DNA of 26,999 bases from a bacterium (lineage in GTDB: Bacteria; Joyebacterota; Joyebacteria; Joyebacterales; Joyebacteraceae), in assembly GCA_025774935.1 (NCBI GenBank), contig JALGZK010000027.1, positions 1-26,999 on the forward strand. Reading direction: 5' to 3'. The notes under the pieces were generated by a model. That model saw only the letters and a program-made list of their open reading frames with translations, made no database searches and had not been told where the DNA came from. The position numbers and the translations under genes were made by a program. This document shows, in pieces, positions 23,744 through 26,999 of this stretch (positions are counted from its first letter, which is position 1; each line of letters starts with the position of its first letter).

Positions 23744-25093
23744 ATGTGTGCCATGCCTCGGCCTCCGGGTGGAGTCCGCAGGACCGGAGTAACGATCGCC
23801 GTCGTCCCACTCCTGCTGGGCCTGTCAGCGACGTCGGCCGTCTCGCAGACGACACTCCGCATCTACCACATCGACGTGAACCAGGCCGACGCCACGCTGC
23901 TGGTCTCGCCTTCCGGCAACACGCTCCTCATCGACAGCGGGGACAACGGTGACGGCCCAGAGATCAAGGCCGTCATGGACTCCGCAGGCGTCACGTCCAT
24001 CGATCATTTCGTCTGCACGCACTACCATGCGGACCACTACGGGGGCATCGACGACCTCGTTAACGCCGGCGTCACCGTGGGGACCGCGTACGACCGCGCG
24101 GACAAACCCTACGTTTCCACGACGACACTCGGCTCTGACACCTACGAAGACTACGACGACGCTGTCGGTGCCGACGCGACTCCGCTCAGGAGGCGTCACA
24201 CGATCGAGCTCGACCCGGACGTGAGCGTGGTCTGCCTCGCCCACGGCGGCGCCGTGCTGGGGGAGGTGAATCCCGTCGTGACGGGCGACGAGGAGAACGA
24301 CATGAGCATCGTGCTTCTCATCGAGTACGGCGACTTTCGTTACTTCACAGGCGGCGACCTCTTCATCCACACGGAAGAGCAGGTCATTGCGCACGATCTC
24401 GCCGTGGACGTCGATGTGTACCAGTCGAACCACCACGGGTCAGAGACGAGCTCGTGCAGCGAGTTCATGACGGAGCTCGATCCGTCGGTGATCATCATCT
24501 CGAACGGGAACGATGGCAGGTACGAACACCCACGGCAGTCGGTGCTGGACATCTACGCGACCGACACTCCGCAGGCGGCGGTGTTCCAGACGAACAAGTA
24601 CCTCGGTGGCGGCGACGGCGGCAACGTTGCCGACGCGTACATCGCCGATCTGGAGCCGAGCGGTGACGAGGGCACCATTCTGGTGACGGTGGATGACGCT
24701 GCCGGGACCTACGAGGTGAGCTACCGCGACACGAGCATCACGTTCCAGACCAAGGACCGACAGGCGAGCCGGACGGTCGTCATCGAGAGCCTCCTTCCAG
24801 ACGCGGAGGGATCAGAGACCGAAGGCGAGGTCGTCACCCTGCGGAACGAGGGGACGTCGGCGGTCTCGCTCGCGGACTGGACGCTCGTGGACATCGTCGG
24901 AGGCACCTGGGATCTCGATGCCGCCGGCACCATCGCCTCGGGTGAGAGCAAGTCGATCCCGAGAAACGGCATGCAGATGGGTCTCAACAACGACGGCGAT
25001 CACATCTACCTCCTCGATCCCGACAGGAAGCTCGTCGACCACTTCGGCTACTGGAGTTCGAGCGAGGGCGTGAACATCGAGACCGGACACTGA
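23744..25093 (+). CDS. Secreted metallo-beta-lactamase-fold protein (ComEC C-terminal-like) with lamin-tail domain
   Basis: This protein of about 449 residues has a signal peptide (TIAVVPLLLGLSATSAVSQ) and a metallo-beta-lactamase domain with the metal motif THYHADHYGG (His93, His95, Asp97, His98). Further metal or active-site segments are FTGGD and QSNHHGSETS. This arrangement (IDVNQADATLLVSPSG, DVYQSNHHGS) resembles the competence-type ComEC hydrolase domain, which in ComEC has been linked to DNA degradation at uptake. Residues about 345-447 form a lamin-tail/LTD fold (GEVVTLRNEGTSAVSLADWTL, HIYLLDPDRKLVDHFGY). The start at 23744 is preferred to an ATG at 23738 because AGGGAG at 23731-23736 is then seven bases away. 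It is most likely an exported nuclease or phosphodiesterase; the substrate is not shown. Confidence 0.85.
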   Translation: MCAMPRPPGGVRRTGVTIAVVPLLLGLSATSAVSQTTLRIYHIDVNQADATLLVSPSGNTLLIDSGDNGDGPEIKAVMDSAGVTSIDHFVCTHYHADHYGGIDDLVNAGVTVGTAYDRADKPYVSTTTLGSDTYEDYDDAVGADATPLRRRHTIELDPDVSVVCLAHGGAVLGEVNPVVTGDEENDMSIVLLIEYGDFRYFTGGDLFIHTEEQVIAHDLAVDVDVYQSNHHGSETSSCSEFMTELDPSVIIISNGNDGRYEHPRQSVLDIYATDTPQAAVFQTNKYLGGGDGGNVADAYIADLEPSGDEGTILVTVDDAAGTYEVSYRDTSITFQTKDRQASRTVVIESLLPDAEGSETEGEVVTLRNEGTSAVSLADWTLVDIVGGTWDLDAAGTIASGESKSIPRNGMQMGLNNDGDHIYLLDPDRKLVDHFGYWSSSEGVNIETGH

Positions 25094-25134
25094 CCCGCCG
25101 GCGCTCGCGTCGCGGCTCGAGCGGGGGAGGATCC

Positions 25135-26790
25135 TTGGCGAAGAACATCGTCATTTGCTCGGACGGCACCTGGAACACCGCCTTCAAGAACCGCGGCACG
25201 AACGTCTTCAAGCTGTTCGAGGCCGTGGACGTCAACGGCCACAAGATCGATCCGAACGTGACCCCGCAGATAGCGTTCTACGACGACGGCGTCGGCACGG
25301 GAGGCGGGAGGCTCTGGAAGCTCCTCGGCGGCGCCTTCGGCTTCGGCCTCGCCCGCAACGTCCGACAGCTCTACACCGAACTGGCGAGGACCTACGTCCC
25401 GGGCGACCATCTCTACTTCTTCGGGTTCAGCAGGGGCGCGTTCACAGTGCGAACGCTTGTCGGCCTGATCGATCTCTGCGGGATTCCGGACCGGTCGAAG
25501 GTCAGGAGCGACGGCGAGCTCAGGAAGCTCGTCCGGAAGGCCTACGGAGTGTACCGGTGGAAGTACGCCGCCTGGCTCCAGCGGGCGGTGGATGCGATGC
25601 TGAAGATGTCGGCCGGCCTCTCGTTGCGACGTGCGGCTCCGTGGTGGGAGGTGCGCGCCGCCTCGCACCCGGGTGCGCCCCGGGTGCCTTTCGTGGGCGT
25701 GTGGGACACGGTCGATGCCATTGGGCTCCCGGTCGCCGGGGCCGCTCACCTCCTGAACACGCTCGTCTTCCGCTTCAAGTTCCCGAACAGGACACTTACC
25801 GCGATCGTTGACCGCGCGTGCCAGGCGCTCTCGATCGACGATCAGCGGAAGACGTTCCACCCGATACTGTGGGACGCGTCGGGTGAGGACGGTGCGCGGA
25901 TCGAGCAGGTGTGGTTCGCGGGCGTCCACGCGAACGTCGGGGGAGGTTATCCGAAGCAGGGCATGTCGCTCGTCGCGCTCGATTGGATGATGACGAACGG
26001 GGGGTCCGCCGGGTTGAGGTTCGCGCCGGGGGCGCCGGATGGATACCGCCAGCGGCGGAACGTCAACGACAAGATCTACGACTCGCGGGCAGGTCCTGCG
26101 TCGTTCTACCGCTACATGCCTCGTGACATCTCAGTGCTCTGCAGGACGAACGGCGTAGTTCCGAGGATCCACGTCAGCGCGCTCGAGCGCATCGTCCAGG
26201 GAACCGAGGGATACGCGCCCGGGAACATCCCCGGGAAGCTGCAGCGAGGAGCTGTCGGGCATGATCGAGCGAGCGCTCGAGGAATCGGAGAGCCTCCTCG
26301 ACAGGGTACGATGGCGCGTCCGGACGAGGCACTGGTCCCACCTCGTGCTCCTCGGAGCCGCGGTCGCGCTTGTTGTTATCGTGGCGCGGGGAGCGAACGC
26401 GGCTGCCGGGGTCTTCGTTCCCAGATCGCTCGAGGACTGGCAGACACTCGGCGCGGGGTTCGGGCAGGCGGTCAAGACCGGGCACCTGAGCGCTTCCGTT
26501 GCCATTGGTCTCGCGCTCGTTGCCGTGTGCTCAGGCCTGATCGTGGTGAGGATGCGATCGGTGACGAACCGGATCCTCTCGGAGTTCTGGTACAGAGCGA
26601 AGCCCGACCTCGCGAAGGCTATGGCCTGCATGCTGAGACGCTGACTGGTACAGGTCTACCCGCACTCGGGGAACCCCCAGCTCACGGGGCCGGGCAGACC
26701 GAGCAACTCCTCTCAACCTCGCTGACTGCGGAAGCCCCGCACTCGCCTCCCACTCCGATTGTTCCAGTTTACTTCGTTGTCGGACGGTGA
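25135..26790 (+). CDS. DUF2235 alpha/beta-hydrolase (Tle1-like fold), C-terminus likely out of frame
   Basis: The N-terminal 370 residues are a DUF2235 hydrolase: NIVICSDGTWNT at the start, YDDGVGTG, the nucleophile elbow YFFGFSRGAFTVR with Ser99, VGVWDTVDAIG (Asp191/Asp194) and the His265 block FAGVHANVGGGY. The fold is shared with type VI secretion phospholipases (Tle1), but many members are cytoplasmic or membrane-bound enzymes of unknown substrate. The start is TTG at 25135 after GGGGGAGG (25123-25130). After about 26240 this frame becomes Arg/Pro-rich and unlike any protein, while the +1 frame continues with a plausible helix and two membrane segments. The real product probably ends in those helices, which implies a frameshift near 26222-26260. 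This is either a mutation, a sequencing error or a programmed event. Confidence 0.82.
   Translation: MAKNIVICSDGTWNTAFKNRGTNVFKLFEAVDVNGHKIDPNVTPQIAFYDDGVGTGGGRLWKLLGGAFGFGLARNVRQLYTELARTYVPGDHLYFFGFSRGAFTVRTLVGLIDLCGIPDRSKVRSDGELRKLVRKAYGVYRWKYAAWLQRAVDAMLKMSAGLSLRRAAPWWEVRAASHPGAPRVPFVGVWDTVDAIGLPVAGAAHLLNTLVFRFKFPNRTLTAIVDRACQALSIDDQRKTFHPILWDASGEDGARIEQVWFAGVHANVGGGYPKQGMSLVALDWMMTNGGSAGLRFAPGAPDGYRQRRNVNDKIYDSRAGPASFYRYMPRDISVLCRTNGVVPRIHVSALERIVQGTEGYAPGNIPGKLQRGAVGHDRASARGIGEPPRQGTMARPDEALVPPRAPRSRGRACCYRGAGSERGCRGLRSQIARGLADTRRGVRAGGQDRAPERFRCHWSRARCRVLRPDRGEDAIGDEPDPLGVLVQSEARPREGYGLHAETLTGTGLPALGEPPAHGAGQTEQLLSTSLTAEAPHSPPTPIVPVYFVVGR
26261..26644 (+). CDS. Membrane-spanning tail of the DUF2235 protein, in a shifted frame, or a separate small membrane protein
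   Basis: This frame has a start ATG at 26261 with AGGAG at 26247-26251 nine bases upstream. It could be translated on its own as 127 residues. It begins with a helix MIERALEESESLLDRVRWRV and has two hydrophobic segments (HLVLLGAAVALVVIVARG and SVAIGLALVAVCSGLIVV) with a loop between them, then a basic C-terminal tail. The frame is open before the ATG from about 26222 and would join the DUF2235 domain if one base were skipped. DUF2235 proteins with C-terminal membrane helices are known, so fusion is the likeliest ancestral state. Whether the present gene is broken or split is open. Confidence 0.6.
   Translation: MIERALEESESLLDRVRWRVRTRHWSHLVLLGAAVALVVIVARGANAAAGVFVPRSLEDWQTLGAGFGQAVKTGHLSASVAIGLALVAVCSGLIVVRMRSVTNRILSEFWYRAKPDLAKAMACMLRR
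26653..26700 (+). other. Long inverted repeat after the DUF2235 region
   Basis: GGTCTACCC (26653-26661) and GGGCAGACC (26692-26700) pair at eight of nine positions around a GC-rich internal segment that holds its own GGGG/CCCC pairs. It lies just downstream of the membrane-tail stop at 26644 and inside the open frame that I think is not translated. It may be a terminator, but no T-run follows. Confidence 0.3.
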
Positions 26791-26796
26791 TATACT
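26768..26796 (+). promoter_or_regulatory. Sigma70-type promoter for the last gene
   Basis: TTTACT (26768-26773) and TATACT (26791-26796) are 17 bases apart, with TGA before the -10 as an extended -10. The leader to the ATG at 26918 would be about 115 bases. Confidence 0.65.
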
Positions 26797-26917
26797 TGAC
26801 ACCAGCGGAAGCCGGTGGCGCCGCAACCTCTACTGGCGCTTCATCGCGCCGAATCGTCTCGGCAGCTGCCGGTGACTCTCTTTTCTCCCACAGCCCATCA
26901 GCATGGAGGGTGTCGAG

Positions 26918-26999
26918 ATGAAGCCGACGTTCGTCGTGTTCCTCATTGCTGTTGTCGTGCTCGCCCAGATGGCCGCCGCCGACGTTCCCAGGACGATGA
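26918..26999 (+). CDS. Secreted protein, N-terminal fragment only
   Basis: ATG at 26918 is preceded by GGAGGG at 26905-26910. Only 27 codons fall in the window. They encode a signal peptide with a basic start (MKP) and a hydrophobic core FVVFLIAVVVLAQMAAA; cleavage is expected after AAA, before DVPRTM. The rest of the gene is outside the window, so no function can be given. Confidence 0.65.
   Translation, partial: MKPTFVVFLIAVVVLAQMAAADVPRTM

Noticed and set aside
26262-26790. Arg/Pro-rich tail of the DUF2235 frame as a real domain
   Set aside because: It is what high-GC sequence gives out of frame, and the +1 frame encodes credible membrane helices over the same bases.

Overview
This window comes from a high-GC bacterial chromosome. 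It is gene-dense, mostly on the + strand, with one convergent/divergent gene on the - strand. No rRNA, tRNA, CRISPR array, insertion sequence or phage gene could be seen. The mix of genes points to a Gram-negative, didermic bacterium, perhaps of the FCB group or a related candidate phylum such as Eisenbacteria or Krumholzibacteria. The mix includes outer-membrane beta-barrels, a lipoprotein, a Tricorn-like secreted protease, a Ser/Thr kinase fused to TolB-like and TPR regions, and a papain-like protease ending in a FlgD-like/Por-type sorting domain (NPFNPTT...VYFLRL...KMVLVK). The phylum assignment is inference.

Region 1 (1-9844) looks like a catabolic operon. It starts inside an FdrA homologue that is split into two genes, followed by AllG (DUF1116), a metal-dependent cyclase/kynurenine-formamidase-like hydrolase, the FAD and 2Fe-2S subunits of a molybdenum hydroxylase, and an AqpZ-type aquaporin. 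The molybdopterin subunit of the same hydroxylase (7496-9844) is separated from its partners by a trypsin-like protease and a small BamE-like lipoprotein that have visibly lower GC. FdrA/AllG are subunits of oxamate carbamoyltransferase in E. coli purine (allantoin) fermentation. The reading offered here is that the hydroxylase oxidises an N-heterocycle, the cyclase-family enzyme hydrolyses an amide or ring, and FdrA/AllG phosphorolyses a carbamoylated product to carbamoyl phosphate. No AllH/YlbF or carbamate kinase is visible.

Region 2 (9845-13144) holds a TIGR01777/YfcH-type SDR epimerase, a 78-residue cysteine-rich small protein with its own promoter, structured leader and terminator, a double-GNAT acetyltransferase, and an outer-membrane beta-barrel.

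Region 3 (13145-21810) holds a 1109-residue Tricorn-like protease with a long structured leader and an extreme Asp/Glu tract, then a Ser/Thr kinase with TolB-like and TPR regions under a clear promoter. On the - strand is a secreted C1A cysteine protease whose promoter carries a palindrome over the predicted transcription start. Strong hairpin terminators sit after the Tricorn gene and between the kinase and the cysteine protease.

Region 4 (21811-26999) holds a small beta-barrel, a UMF1-type MFS transporter without a conventional start codon at the expected place, a secreted metallo-beta-lactamase-fold protein with a lamin-tail domain, a DUF2235 hydrolase that appears frameshifted before two C-terminal membrane helices, and the first codons of a secreted protein behind a good promoter. 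Four promoters in the window share an extended -10 (TGn-TATNNT) with a 17-nt spacer, which suggests a common housekeeping sigma preference.
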